From contig JBJXFE010000032.1 of NCBI GenBank assembly GCA_046153875.1, forward strand, positions 1-36,643: a stretch of 36,643 nucleotides of DNA, in the 5' to 3' direction. The position numbers and the translations under genes were made by a program. Shown one piece after another: positions 1 to 7,906 of the stretch (within the stretch, counting starts at the first letter, position 1; the number at the start of each line of letters is the position of its first letter). The DNA is from JBJXFE01 sp046153875 (GTDB lineage Bacteria > Planctomycetota > Phycisphaerae > Phycisphaerales > UBA1924). The notes under the pieces were generated by a model. That model did no database searches. It was not told the origin of the DNA and worked only from the letters and a program-made list of their open reading frames with translations.

Positions 1-140
1 AGATCAACCTCGCGGACGCCGCGCTGTTCGCGCAGCTCCTCCCCGCGGGCGACCCGCGGGCCGACATCAACCGCGATCAGCTCGTGAACGCCGCCGACGC
101 GACGGAGTTCCAGGCCCGGTTCGCCGCGGGCGGACCGTAG
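1..140 (+). CDS. C-terminal end of a dockerin/EF-hand-like protein (partial)
   Basis: An open frame enters from the left edge (first full codon at 3) and stops at TAG 138-140, giving about 45 residues. The tail contains a calcium-loop-like motif, DINRDQLVNAAD, and before it INLADAALFAQLL. This is the two-helix-plus-loop pattern of type I dockerins found at the C-terminus of many secreted planctomycete proteins. The rest of the protein lies outside the window, so its activity is unknown. Unlike the dockerins in the gene at 380-1777 it has no cysteines. Confidence is good that this is coding, moderate for the dockerin assignment. Confidence 0.65.
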   Translation, partial: INLADAALFAQLLPAGDPRADINRDQLVNAADATEFQARFAAGGP

Positions 141-178
141 GGATCACCCCGGTGCCCGCTCACCACTCCCCGCTGAGA

Positions 179-311
179 ATCTTTCGCACCGCGTGGGCCA
201 CGCCTCTCGCTGCGTCGCCGGCTGGGGCTGCTCCCCCTGCTATCCCGACTGCAAGGACAGCGGCGCGCTCACGGTCGCGGACTTCCGGTGCTTCGCGGCG
301 GTACGTGCTCG
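179..311 (+). pseudogene. Relic of a GC-type dockerin tail, frameshifted
   Basis: The nucleotides here align with the end of the gene at 380-1777 (around 1548-1777), covering the last repeat and one dockerin unit. The translated relic reads CVAGWGCSPCYPDC and then SGALTVADF, almost the same as the intact copy. After the second cysteine of the ADF.CF motif the relic has lost two bases relative to the intact gene, which puts the tail out of frame, and no start codon or upstream body is present. It is best read as the decayed end of a tandem paralogue, or as a duplicated 3' end left by recombination. Confidence 0.7.
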
Positions 312-379
312 GGTGGCCGTGATGTAGATGGGCGCGGGTGGGGCGGACGCGATCGGCGGTTAGCCGCGTGGAGGGTTGC

Positions 380-1777
380 ATGGCGATCAAGTGTGGGCAG
401 GCGGGGCGCCGGAGGTCGATCACAACGGCGCTGCTCGGCACCATGGCCGCGCAGGCCGCGCACGCCCAGTGCCCCCAAGCCTGGGCCGAGGGCTTCGGCG
501 ACCCGGGGCTGGGCATGAACGACGGGCCGACGGCCTGGGCGGTATTCGATGCTGACGGGACCGGCCCGCAACCAGGCGCGCTGCACGTCGGCGGCTGGTT
601 CGCCACCGCCGGCGGCGTCAACGTCAACCACGTCGCCCGCTGGACCGGCGCGGCGTGGGCGGCCCTCGGCACCGGCATCAGCGGGGCCAACGTCCTGGCC
701 ATGGCCGCGTTCGATCCGGACGGCGGCGGGCCGGCGCCGCCCGGCCTCTTCGTCGGCGGCGACTTCTTCACCGCGGGCGGCGTCGCCGCGGCCCGCATCG
801 CCCGGTGGGACGGCCAGACCTGGTCGCCCGTCGCCGGCGGACTTCTCGGCGGCGTTGTCCGCGCCCTCGCCGTCTTCAACGACGGCACGGGCGAGCAGCT
901 CTACGCCGGCGGTGACTTCCAGACGTCCAGCGGCAACTCGGTCCCCAAGGTTGCCCGCTGGAACGGGGCCGCCTGGTCCCCCGTCCCCAACTCTTTTAAC
1001 TCCGAAGTGGACTGCCTCTACGTCTACCAGGGCGAGCTCTACGCCGGCGGCATGTTCAGCTCCCCGGGCAACAACATCGCCCGCCGCACCGCCGGCGGGG
1101 CCTGGGTCCCCCTCGGCATCGGCATGGATGGGCACGTCGTCACGATGGCGGGCTTCGACGACGACGGCTTCGGCCCCAACCCCGAAGCCCTCTACGTCGG
1201 CGGCTTCTTCCGTCACGCGGGGGGCGTGGACGTGCAGTACATCGCCCGGTGGGATGGAGCCAACTGGTCGTCAGTCCTCGGCGGGGTCGGCGGCACGCCG
1301 CCGCCCGAAGCCCCGTTCGTCCGTGCCCTCCTGGTCCACGACGACGGCGGCGGCCCGGGCCTCTACGTCGCCGGCGAGTTCTACAACGCCGGCGGCGCAC
1401 CCGCGAACTCCGTCGCGCGCTATTGCGCGGGCGGGCCGGGCGGCGCGGCGTTCGAGGCGCTCGGCGGCGGCATCGCGGGCGCGCTCCCCTGGGTCTTCTC
1501 CCTTGCAAGCTTCGACGCTGGGCAAGGCCCGGCGCTCTGGGCCGGCGGCGTCTTCGACAGCGCCGGCGGCCACCCTTCCCGCTGTGTCGCCCGCTGGGGC
1601 TGCTCCCCCTGCTATCCCGACTGCAATGGCAGCGGCGCGCTCACGGTCGCAGACTTCGGCTGCTTCCAGGGCAAGTACGTCCTGGGCGATCTGTACGCGG
1701 ACTGCAACGCCAGCGGGTCGCTCACCGTCGCGGACTTCGGGTGCTTCCAAGGTAAGTACGTGCTGGGGTGTCCGTGA
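380..1777 (+). CDS. Secreted seven-repeat protein anchored by two GC-type dockerin units
   Basis: About 465 aa. The ATG at 380 is preferred to the one at 338 because GGAGG (370-374) lies 5 nt upstream and the protein then begins with a clean signal peptide: basic start, hydrophobic stretch, and AHAQ cleavage region near residue 30. The body has seven repeats of the pattern L(Y/F)VGG.F..AGG followed by (V/I)ARW.G..W, the geometry of a propeller-like fold. Two cysteine-bearing dockerin units close the protein, each with DCN.SG.LTVADFGCFQGKYVLG. Such GC-type dockerins are a planctomycete surface-anchoring tail; the partner is unknown. The domain is shared with the relic upstream. No enzymatic residues are evident. 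Confidence 0.85.
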   Translation: MAIKCGQAGRRRSITTALLGTMAAQAAHAQCPQAWAEGFGDPGLGMNDGPTAWAVFDADGTGPQPGALHVGGWFATAGGVNVNHVARWTGAAWAALGTGISGANVLAMAAFDPDGGGPAPPGLFVGGDFFTAGGVAAARIARWDGQTWSPVAGGLLGGVVRALAVFNDGTGEQLYAGGDFQTSSGNSVPKVARWNGAAWSPVPNSFNSEVDCLYVYQGELYAGGMFSSPGNNIARRTAGGAWVPLGIGMDGHVVTMAGFDDDGFGPNPEALYVGGFFRHAGGVDVQYIARWDGANWSSVLGGVGGTPPPEAPFVRALLVHDDGGGPGLYVAGEFYNAGGAPANSVARYCAGGPGGAAFEALGGGIAGALPWVFSLASFDAGQGPALWAGGVFDSAGGHPSRCVARWGCSPCYPDCNGSGALTVADFGCFQGKYVLGDLYADCNASGSLTVADFGCFQGKYVLGCP

Positions 1778-1784
1778 AGCAATG

Positions 1785-1801
1785 GGCCGTGGGCAACGGC
1801 C
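1785..1801. terminator. Hairpin between convergent genes
   Basis: GGCCGT, a 5-nt loop, then ACGGCC form a perfect 6-bp stem just after the stop of the dockerin-tailed gene and before the end of the convergent FG-GAP gene. There is no T tract, so intrinsic termination is only possible, not clear. Confidence 0.35.
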
Positions 1802-1849
1802 GGGGCGGATCGGTGAGAGGGTGCTCGGGCGAGAGGACTTCGGCGGGGG

Positions 1850-3136
1850 CTACTTGGCCAGCAGGATTGTCAGGTCGCCGCTCTCGTAGTTGCCGGTGAC
1901 GATGTCCGCCCGCCCGTCGTTGTTCAGGTCCGCGACCGCGAGCTGGCCCGCGCCGCGCCCGACCGGCAGGGTGAAGGTCTCGGAGCGAATCCCGCCCCCG
2001 CCGTCGCCGCGGAGCAGCGTGACGACGCCGCGCCATGAGACCGCGGCCAGGTCGGTGCTGCCGTCGGCGTCGAAGTCCGCGGCGGCGATACCCCAGGCCT
2101 GAGCGTCGAGCGTGAAGGGCGAGCCCTTCGCCGGGGTGAACCCGCCGCGCCCGTCGGCGAGCAGGATCGCGAGGAGCGGTTCGTCATCGTGCGTGACGGC
2201 GATGTCGTCGCGCCCGTCGGCGTTGAGGTCCGCGAGGACGAGCGTGCCCGGACGCGGTCCGACGGCGTAGGGCGAGCCGGGCGTCTGGACGAAGCCGCCC
2301 GCGCCGTCGCCCGTCAGCACGCTGATCGTATTGCCCTGCAGGTTGGCGACGATCGCGTCGAGCCGGCCGTCGCCGGTCACGTCGCGCAGGTGCAGACCTT
2401 CGTACGGATGCCGCCCGGCGGCGAGCGGCGATCCCGGCGCGGGCGCGAATCGGCCGCGTCCGTCGCCGAGCAGCACGCCCAGTCGGTTGTCGTTGCAGCG
2501 GGTGACGACGGCGTCGGGGTTTCCGTCGGCGTTCACGTCGCCGAGGGCCACGTCGTGGGTGTGGGGCCGTGGTCCGGGGCTCGTTCCCGCGTGACGGAAG
2601 GGCGAGCCGGGGGCCGGGCTGAACGCGCCCGTGCCGTCGCCGAGCAGCACGTGCAGGTCGTCGGTGTTGTGCTCGATGACGAAGAGGTCGGGGCGCCCGT
2701 CCTTGTCCGCGTCGGCGGCCGCAACCTTGATCGCGCTGGGGCCGATGACGATGCGCTCGCCCGCGGGGCGGAAGTTCCCCGCGCCGTCGCCCAGCATCAC
2801 CGTGACGTGCCCGCTATCCGGGCTGGGAGTGGACCCGCAGCACGTACCGCAGGCGACGGCGAGGTCGGGGTTGCCGTCGTTGTTGAAATCCGCGACGAGC
2901 GGGCGGCCAGGCATGGGACCAACCTTGAGCGGTGAGCCCGGTGCGGCGGCGAAAGTGGGCTTGGGCCGGTGGGCGCTCTCCGAGCACGCGGCCTCGAGGC
3001 CGCAGGCGCAGGCACCGCCGGCGGTGAGCGAGACGATCGTCGAGTAGGCCTGTTCGGGGCGGGCGGCGGCGATGCAGATCAGCGCCAGCCCCGCCGCCCC
3101 GGCCGCCTGCCCTGTCCTCGTGATCGCGCCGGCCAT
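1850..3136 (-). CDS. Secreted FG-GAP/VCBS seven-bladed propeller protein
   Basis: About 428 aa. The ATG at 3136 has GGGAGGA about 7 nt upstream and starts a hydrophobic export signal; the frame stays open far upstream but that extension has no coding character. Seven units carry the calcium-loop signature D.N.DG..D followed by a hydrophobic strand (for example ADFNNDGNPDLAV and ADLNNDGRADIVTG), the hallmark of FG-GAP/VCBS repeats as in integrin alpha propellers. An additional LLGDG.G.F motif recurs between them. A short Cys-rich segment (ACACGLEAAC) lies near the N-terminus and a CGTCCG cluster follows the first unit. It probably works outside the cytoplasm in binding or adhesion. It converges on the dockerin-tailed gene with a 72-nt gap. 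Confidence 0.85.
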   Translation of the reverse strand: MAGAITRTGQAAGAAGLALICIAAARPEQAYSTIVSLTAGGACACGLEAACSESAHRPKPTFAAAPGSPLKVGPMPGRPLVADFNNDGNPDLAVACGTCCGSTPSPDSGHVTVMLGDGAGNFRPAGERIVIGPSAIKVAAADADKDGRPDLFVIEHNTDDLHVLLGDGTGAFSPAPGSPFRHAGTSPGPRPHTHDVALGDVNADGNPDAVVTRCNDNRLGVLLGDGRGRFAPAPGSPLAAGRHPYEGLHLRDVTGDGRLDAIVANLQGNTISVLTGDGAGGFVQTPGSPYAVGPRPGTLVLADLNADGRDDIAVTHDDEPLLAILLADGRGGFTPAKGSPFTLDAQAWGIAAADFDADGSTDLAAVSWRGVVTLLRGDGGGGIRSETFTLPVGRGAGQLAVADLNNDGRADIVTGNYESGDLTILLAK

Positions 3137-3237
3137 GGTGAGTCCTCCCGGTGCACCGCGGGTTCGCGGAGTCGTGGGAGAGGACGCCGGTGGGAGGGCA
3201 GGTGTTAGCGGGGTCGTCGCGGTGCGCCGGGGGTGCG

Positions 3238-3876
3238 CTACGGGGCGGAGTTGGCCACGAGGTCGTCGTACCGCTGCCGCTTTTCGGTGTCGCGCAGGAC
3301 CGAATACGCCTTGCTGATCTCGGCGAACCGTTGCTCGGCGTCGGGTTCTTTGCAGACGTCCGGGTGGTACTTTCGCGCGGCCAGGCGGAACGCCTCGTTG
3401 ACCGCCTTGACCGGTGCATTGCGGGGCACGCCGAGGATCCTGTAGAGGTCCTCGACCTCGACGCTGGCGGTGGTCCGCGGCCGGGCGTGGTCCTGCGGTC
3501 CGGGCCCCGCCGCCGCGGCCGCGGCCTTCTGCTTGGGCGAGATGAAACCGTGGAGCGCGAACTCGACGAGCGCCTCGCTGACGCCCGGCTTGAGGTTGAT
3601 GAACTGCACGCCGACGCGGTGCTCGCGCCACGACTGGCGGCGCGTCCACACGACCCGGCCCTGGACATTGATGCGCTGCTGCGAGGAGCGGAGCGAGAAC
3701 TCGAGCACGTCGCCGCGTTTCACCGTGGGCTTCTTCGCGCAGTTCAGCTTCATCCCAGACGCGGAGAGGTCCACCACCTCGCCCAGTTCGCACGACAGCC
3801 CGTGCGCGGCGTGCCGCTCGTGGCGACGCGGCACCATCACGCTCGGACCGTCGGAAGCTCCCCCGAACCACGCCAT
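3238..3876 (-). CDS. PilZ domain fused to a C-terminal J domain
   Basis: 212 aa. Residues about 14-110 form a PilZ domain with both halves of the c-di-GMP binding signature: RRHER (R17xxxR21) and DLSASG (DxSxxG, residues 36-41). An Ala/Pro linker (about 112-138) leads to a J domain (about 142-205) with the diagnostic HPD tripeptide at 171-173 in RKYHPDVC. There is no G/F region or DnaJ zinc finger, so it would be a type III J protein. Family knowledge predicts that PilZ senses c-di-GMP and the J domain stimulates DnaK ATPase. The combination suggests a second-messenger-controlled co-chaperone, which is inference. It is divergent from flagellin, with about 210 bp between. No obvious Shine-Dalgarno precedes the ATG. 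Confidence 0.9.
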   Translation of the reverse strand: MAWFGGASDGPSVMVPRRHERHAAHGLSCELGEVVDLSASGMKLNCAKKPTVKRGDVLEFSLRSSQQRINVQGRVVWTRRQSWREHRVGVQFINLKPGVSEALVEFALHGFISPKQKAAAAAAGPGPQDHARPRTTASVEVEDLYRILGVPRNAPVKAVNEAFRLAARKYHPDVCKEPDAEQRFAEISKAYSVLRDTEKRQRYDDLVANSAP

Positions 3877-4085
3877 GACCGTTGATTTCGGACGCTCCGG
3901 GGCGTCCCTTCATCGCGGGCGGTGTTCTGTCGGGGCGACGGGGCAACCGCTGCGGGGAGGATGGGTCGCGCGGGGCGGTTATGGGATGCGCCCCGGAACG
4001 GGGGCCTTGATTCTGCCCGGGTGCATTGCGAATCAATGGTGCCGGGTGAGCGGCGGGCGGCCCGGGGTCGGGCGGGAGGTTGACC

Positions 4086-4931
4086 ATGTCGGGCATCACC
4101 ATCGGCGGAGCATCCGGCACGCCGTCGCTGGCGGCGCCGCGGGTCATGCGGGCGAACCAGGGCGTGCTCGACCACGTGCAGCGCACGCTCGCGTCGGGGT
4201 CCCGGATCGCGCGCGGGGCGGACGACCCCGCGGGCCTGATCGCCGCGGAGCGGCTGCGCGCGGAGCTGACGACGCTGGAGGCGGAATCGCGCGGGCTGGA
4301 GCGCACCGAGGGCGCGGCGAACATCGCCGGCGGCGTGCTCCGCGAGATCTCGGGGATGCTCTCCGAGGCGGGCGCGATCGCCGTCGCGAACGCGAACGCC
4401 GGGGGGATGTCCGACGCCGAGCGCGCGGCCCACCAGCTCAACCTGGATTCGATCCTCGGGTCCATCGACCGCATCGCGGCCACCACCACCTTCAACGGCA
4501 CGCGGCTGCTCGACGGGTCGGCGACGTTCTCCGCGGCGGGCGCGAGCGTCGGCGTGCCCTCGGCGGGCACGGCGGACCTCGGCGAGTTCGAGTCCGGCGG
4601 CGCCACCTACCGCCTGAGCGATGCACGGACCGGCGGTGCCATCCACGGCGAGGCGACGCTGACGGGCGCGTCCGTGCGCGCGGCGGCCGCCCAGATCGGC
4701 AACGCCGTCGGGCGCATCGGCGCGTTCGTGCGGAGCACCATCGAACCCGCGAAGCGGACGCTCGCGGTGGCGATCGAGAGCACGGCGGCGGCGCACGCGG
4801 TGACCCGTGACACGGACTTCGCCGCCCAGAGCGCCGCGCTGGCCCGGACCCGGGCGATGCGGGATGCGTCGCTGACGGCGCTCGCCCTGGCGAACGCCTC
4901 GCCGCAGCGCGCCCTGGGCCTGCTGAGCTGA
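4086..4931 (+). CDS. fliC: Flagellin
   Basis: About 281 aa. The ATG at 4086 has GGGAGG (4074-4079) 6 nt upstream; an in-frame TTG at 4080 is less likely. The N-terminal D0/D1 signature is clear (LASGSRIARGADDPAGLIAA, then QLNLDSILGSIDRIAATT with FNGTRLLDG), and the C-terminal D1/D0 helix is present (DTDFAAQSAALARTR..., ending QRALGLLS). The central variable region is small, so this is a compact flagellin near the short end of the family. It forms the external filament by export through the flagellar type III system. No other flagellar gene is adjacent apart from the divergent PilZ-J gene. The symbol follows the general flagellin name; several paralogues may exist elsewhere. Confidence 0.9.
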   Translation: MSGITIGGASGTPSLAAPRVMRANQGVLDHVQRTLASGSRIARGADDPAGLIAAERLRAELTTLEAESRGLERTEGAANIAGGVLREISGMLSEAGAIAVANANAGGMSDAERAAHQLNLDSILGSIDRIAATTTFNGTRLLDGSATFSAAGASVGVPSAGTADLGEFESGGATYRLSDARTGGAIHGEATLTGASVRAAAAQIGNAVGRIGAFVRSTIEPAKRTLAVAIESTAAAHAVTRDTDFAAQSAALARTRAMRDASLTALALANASPQRALGLLS

Positions 4932-5127
4932 AGTTCACCCGTCACGCGGGCGTGCGTCGTCGGGGTTTCCGCTCGCTCATCCGCCAACCCCCCGCGGCGC
5001 TTCGCGCCCCCGCCCCCCCCTCGCGGAAAACCCCCGAGGCACGAGCGCCGCGAGACCCACCACCCCGCCCTCTCTCCCCTCTCTCTCCGCCCCTGCGGGT
5101 GGACGCCAACCGATCGGTAGACGCGCG

Positions 5128-5146
5128 GCGTGCGATGATCGCACGC
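5128..5146. terminator. Inverted repeat between flagellin and a convergent gene
   Basis: GCGTGCGA, loop TGA, TCGCACGC gives a perfect 8-bp stem. It sits in a gap of about 230 nt that otherwise contains C-rich and CT-rich sequence with no credible gene. A second short inverted repeat (GTGACG/CGTCAC, 5155-5168) overlaps the stop of the next gene. A bidirectional terminator is plausible, although no T run follows. Confidence 0.4.
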
Positions 5147-5164
5147 GGGGCGCCGTGACGGTCG

Positions 5165-5416
5165 TCACGCGGCGGCGCGCGGCGATTCGAGAACACCCAG
5201 CCGGACGAGAAACGCCGTGGCTTCCTCGATCTCCCAGCGGGCGAACTCGTCGAGGCAGCGCGGCTGGCGCGTCGTGCCCATGAGCGCGGGCGGCAGCGGG
5301 CGATCGGCGCGGGCCGCCGCGGTGCGCATCGACGCGGTCTGCGCCGCGGCCACCAGCGTCGCCTCGGCGGCCTCGAACAACCTCTGAGGACTCAGTTCCT
5401 GCTCCTGGCGTGCCAT
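5165..5416 (-). CDS. Small protein of unknown function
   Basis: 83 aa from the ATG at 5416, which has GGGAG about 10 nt upstream. An in-frame ATG further upstream at about 5464 lacks a ribosome site. The sequence is helical and amphipathic in appearance: an acidic/glutamine start (MARQEQELSPQRLFEAAEAT), an Ala-rich middle, then CLDEFARWEIEEATAFLVRL. There is no signal peptide, membrane segment or known motif that I recognise. It converges on flagellin. The composition is normal for the neighbourhood and the gene is probably real, but no function can be given. Confidence 0.55.
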   Translation of the reverse strand: MARQEQELSPQRLFEAAEATLVAAAQTASMRTAAARADRPLPPALMGTTRQPRCLDEFARWEIEEATAFLVRLGVLESPRAAA

Positions 5417-5631
5417 GATGTCGGCTCCCGGCTTCCCGCGAATGCGGGTTCGTGATTCCCCCATGGACGGTTCGCACGGAACCTCGGGGAGGATGCACGC
5501 GGGATGCGGTGGCGCACGGGGCGGACTCGGCGCGGAGCGCAACCCCTTGATGCAGCCGGGAATACGCGGGCGGAACCCTGATGTGAATTGGTGCAGACGC
5601 CGGGCTGTGTGTGTGGGGGGGGGGGCGGGGG

Positions 5632-6096
5632 TCAGTGGTCCTCTATCTCGACGCGGACTTCCATCGGCTTCCCGCCGCGGAGCACGCCCAGGCGGAGATC
5701 ATCGCCGTGATCCTTGTCGCGGATCGCGGCACGGATCTGGGCGGGTGAGGCGCCGTCGCGACCATCGACGCTCGTGACGATGTCGTAGCGCTGGAGCCCG
5801 GCGCGGTCGGCCGGCGTGCGGCGATACACATGCGTGATCAGCGTGACGTGGTCGCGGTCGAGCTCGAGTTGGGCGGCCGCCTCCCGGCTCACGTCGTCGA
5901 GGATCACGCCGATGGTCTTCCGGCCCGAGTGCCCGCCGTCATCGATGTAGCCGTCGGAGTGTGTGTCATCGACGACAATGACGCACCCGGCGGGCATGAG
6001 CGCGACCGCCGCGAGCATCGCACCGCCGACGAGGGACGCCGCGCGGCGGCGCAGGCCGCCGAAGGCGAGTGATCCGAACCGCTGATCGCCGGTCAT
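5632..6096 (-). CDS. PDZ-domain lipoprotein
   Basis: 154 aa. AGGAG lies about 8 nt before the ATG. An export signal of about 38 residues ends at a lipobox-like LMPAGC followed by a hydrophobic VIVVDD, so the protein is probably lipid-anchored (the -3 Pro is unusual). Residues about 60-152 resemble a PDZ domain: IGVILDDV, then the carboxylate-loop and hydrophobic pattern RRTPADRAGLQRYDIVTSVDG and DDLRLGVLRGGKPMEVRV. No protease domain is attached, so it probably acts as a periplasmic or membrane adaptor rather than an enzyme. An 11-base G run (5615-5625) directly follows its stop codon. Confidence 0.75.
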   Translation of the reverse strand: MTGDQRFGSLAFGGLRRRAASLVGGAMLAAVALMPAGCVIVVDDTHSDGYIDDGGHSGRKTIGVILDDVSREAAAQLELDRDHVTLITHVYRRTPADRAGLQRYDIVTSVDGRDGASPAQIRAAIRDKDHGDDLRLGVLRGGKPMEVRVEIEDH

Positions 6097-6192
6097 GACC
6101 TTTCTCCTGGATTCCCCGCGTGGCGTTGTACGGGTGTCGCCGCGTAGACGTTACGCGCAATTCGGGGAGGCGTCATCCGGTACCATCGCGTC

Positions 6193-7149
6193 GTGCCCGA
6201 GCTGCCGGACATCGAGCTCTACCTGGATGTGCTGCGGCCGCGGGTGGTGGGGCAGGCGATCCGGCGTGTCCGCCTGCGGAATCCGTTCCTGCTGCGGTCC
6301 GTGTCGCCGCCCGATCCGCCGCTCGACGCCGCCGAGGGCCGCCGGGTCGTGGGCGTGCGGCGGATCGGCAAGCGTGTTGTGCTGGGCCTCGATGGCGACC
6401 TGTTCCTGGTGTTCCACCTGATGATCGCGGGACGGTTCCGGTGGCGGGCGGCGACCAGGGAGCCAGCGCGCACCGGGCCGTCCAAACCGCCCGGTGCCGG
6501 TCCGAAATCCGAGCTCGTCCATGTCGTGTTCGACGCCGGGGTGCTGGTGCTGAACGAGGCCGGGACGAAACGGCGCGCGTCGCTGCACGTCGTGTCGGGA
6601 GAGGCCACGCTGGCCGCGCACGATCCCGGTGGGGTCGAGCCGTTGACGTGCGGCGTGGATGGGTTCGCGGCGGCTGTGCGCCGCGAGAACCACACGCTCA
6701 AGCGGTCGCTGACGGACCCGCGGTTGATCAGCGGCGTCGGGAACGCATACTCGGACGAGATTCTGCACGCGGCCCGGATGTCGCCGCTGAGACTCTCGGC
6801 GTCGCTGACGGACGCCGAGGTCGGGCGCCTGCACGACGCGACGCGGGGGACGCTCACCGCGTGGATCGGGCGGCTGCGCGAAGACTTCGGTGTTGCGGCC
6901 GGCGGGGCGGGGCGATTCCCCGGCCCGGGTGACATCACCGCGTTCCGACCCGGCTTCGCGGTCCACGGTCGCTTCGGCGAGCCGTGCCCCGTGTGCGCAG
7001 CGCCCGTGCAGCGGATCATCTACGCCGAGAACGAGACGAACTACTGCGCCCGGTGCCAGACCGGCGGTAAGGTGCTTGCGGACCGGTCGATGTCGAGGCT
7101 TCTGAAGGACGACTGGCCGCGGTCGATCGACGAGTTGGAGGAACTGTGA
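6193..7149 (+). CDS. Fpg/Nei-family DNA glycosylase with C-terminal extension
   Basis: 318 aa from GTG 6193. It begins MPELPD, giving the family's catalytic N-terminal Pro2 and Glu3. Other family marks are the beta-hairpin lysine (RRIGK60), HLMIAGR for the void-filling loop, the helix-two-turn-helix region (LISGVGNAYSDEILHAARMS), and a zinc finger with C265xxC268 and C285xxC288. It should remove oxidised bases and nick abasic DNA. Differences from typical Fpg: an insertion around residues 85-105, the usual Arg of the zinc finger replaced (NETNYC), and about 30 residues after the finger where Fpg normally ends. I therefore call it Fpg/Nei family and do not assign mutM. There is no Shine-Dalgarno; TACCAT (6181-6186) ends 6 nt before the GTG, suggesting a leaderless mRNA. 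Confidence 0.85.
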   Translation: MPELPDIELYLDVLRPRVVGQAIRRVRLRNPFLLRSVSPPDPPLDAAEGRRVVGVRRIGKRVVLGLDGDLFLVFHLMIAGRFRWRAATREPARTGPSKPPGAGPKSELVHVVFDAGVLVLNEAGTKRRASLHVVSGEATLAAHDPGGVEPLTCGVDGFAAAVRRENHTLKRSLTDPRLISGVGNAYSDEILHAARMSPLRLSASLTDAEVGRLHDATRGTLTAWIGRLREDFGVAAGGAGRFPGPGDITAFRPGFAVHGRFGEPCPVCAAPVQRIIYAENETNYCARCQTGGKVLADRSMSRLLKDDWPRSIDELEEL

Positions 7150-7273
7150 CCGGGGTGGCGGCCGGGGACAGCCCGCCGTTACACCTCCGTGACACACGAT
7201 CCGGCGAGCCGCCGGTAGCCTTGACCGATGTTCGCGGTGAGCGCGGGGCGCGATCCCGGCGCGGGAGGTTCAC

Positions 7274-7831
7274 ATGACGACGGTGAAACTGACGGCGGGC
7301 GTATGCGGGCTCCTGATGCTGGGCGCGGCGATGGGCCTGGCCGGGCGGAGCGCGCAGATCGCGCAGGCCCCGGGCAAGGTGCCGTACGTCTCGTGGATCG
7401 GAGCGCACAGCGCGATCCAGGAGTCGCGGTACGCGCGCGTCCGCGATCAGAAGGAGTGGGACAAGCTCTGGCTGGAGCACACGGGCCAGGCAGCGCCCGC
7501 GGCCGTCGGCGTGCCCGCGGGCCCTGAGATCGACTTCGGGCGCTGCGAGGTCGTCGCGTGCTTCCGCGGGAAGGCGAAGAACTCGAACGGCGAACGTGTG
7601 ACGGCGATCGACGACCTGCACGACGCGGTGCGCATCCGGTTCGACTCGGCGTCCTACCAGACGATGTCGCTGCAGCCGGGGGCCGAGGATCGCGGCGTGG
7701 ACTGCGTGCCGTTCGGCATCTGGCTGATCGAGCGCACGAACAAACAGATCATCGTCGAGGAGAACGTGCAGGGCGTGATCGGCGCGCCGCCGGTCTGGCG
7801 CGAGCAGAAACGATTCCCCGCGGGGCGGTGA
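7274..7831 (+). CDS. Secreted protein, PrcB-like domain
   Basis: 185 aa. GGGAGG lies about 5 nt before the ATG. The first 30 or so residues form a signal peptide with a hydrophobic GVCGLLMLGAAMGLAG core. The mature part has the layout of the PrcB C-terminal family: KEWDKLWLEHTG at the start, a strand IDFGRCEVVACFRG, an NGERVTAI hairpin and a final strand block ending near VPFGIWLIERTNKQIIVEE. PrcB was first described as a subunit of a spirochaete protease complex, but here no protease gene is adjacent, so a role in proteolysis is not supported by context. Two cysteines (in GRCEV and VDCVP) could pair. The family assignment is by eye and moderate. Confidence 0.6.
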   Translation: MTTVKLTAGVCGLLMLGAAMGLAGRSAQIAQAPGKVPYVSWIGAHSAIQESRYARVRDQKEWDKLWLEHTGQAAPAAVGVPAGPEIDFGRCEVVACFRGKAKNSNGERVTAIDDLHDAVRIRFDSASYQTMSLQPGAEDRGVDCVPFGIWLIERTNKQIIVEENVQGVIGAPPVWREQKRFPAGR

Positions 7832-7906
7832 GGGCGGGCGCCGACCCACCGATAGAGCACGCCGCGTGCTTGCCGCCTATACCACCCGACGAAAAGGAGG
7901 TGGATG

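Noticed and set aside
3990..4050. Possible sigma-54 or sigma-28 promoter before flagellin
   Set aside because: The best sigma-54 candidate (TGCCCGG then TTGC) lacks the invariant GG at -24, and no TAAA/GCCGATAA pair is visible.
3137..4606. Long open frame on the minus strand extending the FG-GAP gene upstream to 4606
   Set aside because: It crosses the PilZ-J gene and flagellin region in another frame, is Arg/Pro/Ala-rich and has no motif; the ATG at 3136 has a good ribosome site and signal peptide.
4932..5164. C-rich and CT-rich stretch after flagellin
   Set aside because: Low-complexity GC-rich spacer without coding character; only the inverted repeat was kept.
5605..5630. GT repeat and 11-base G run near the PDZ lipoprotein stop
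   Set aside because: Only one long G run with a second short one; possible G-quadruplex or slippage site but it lies outside coding sequence and no function is indicated.
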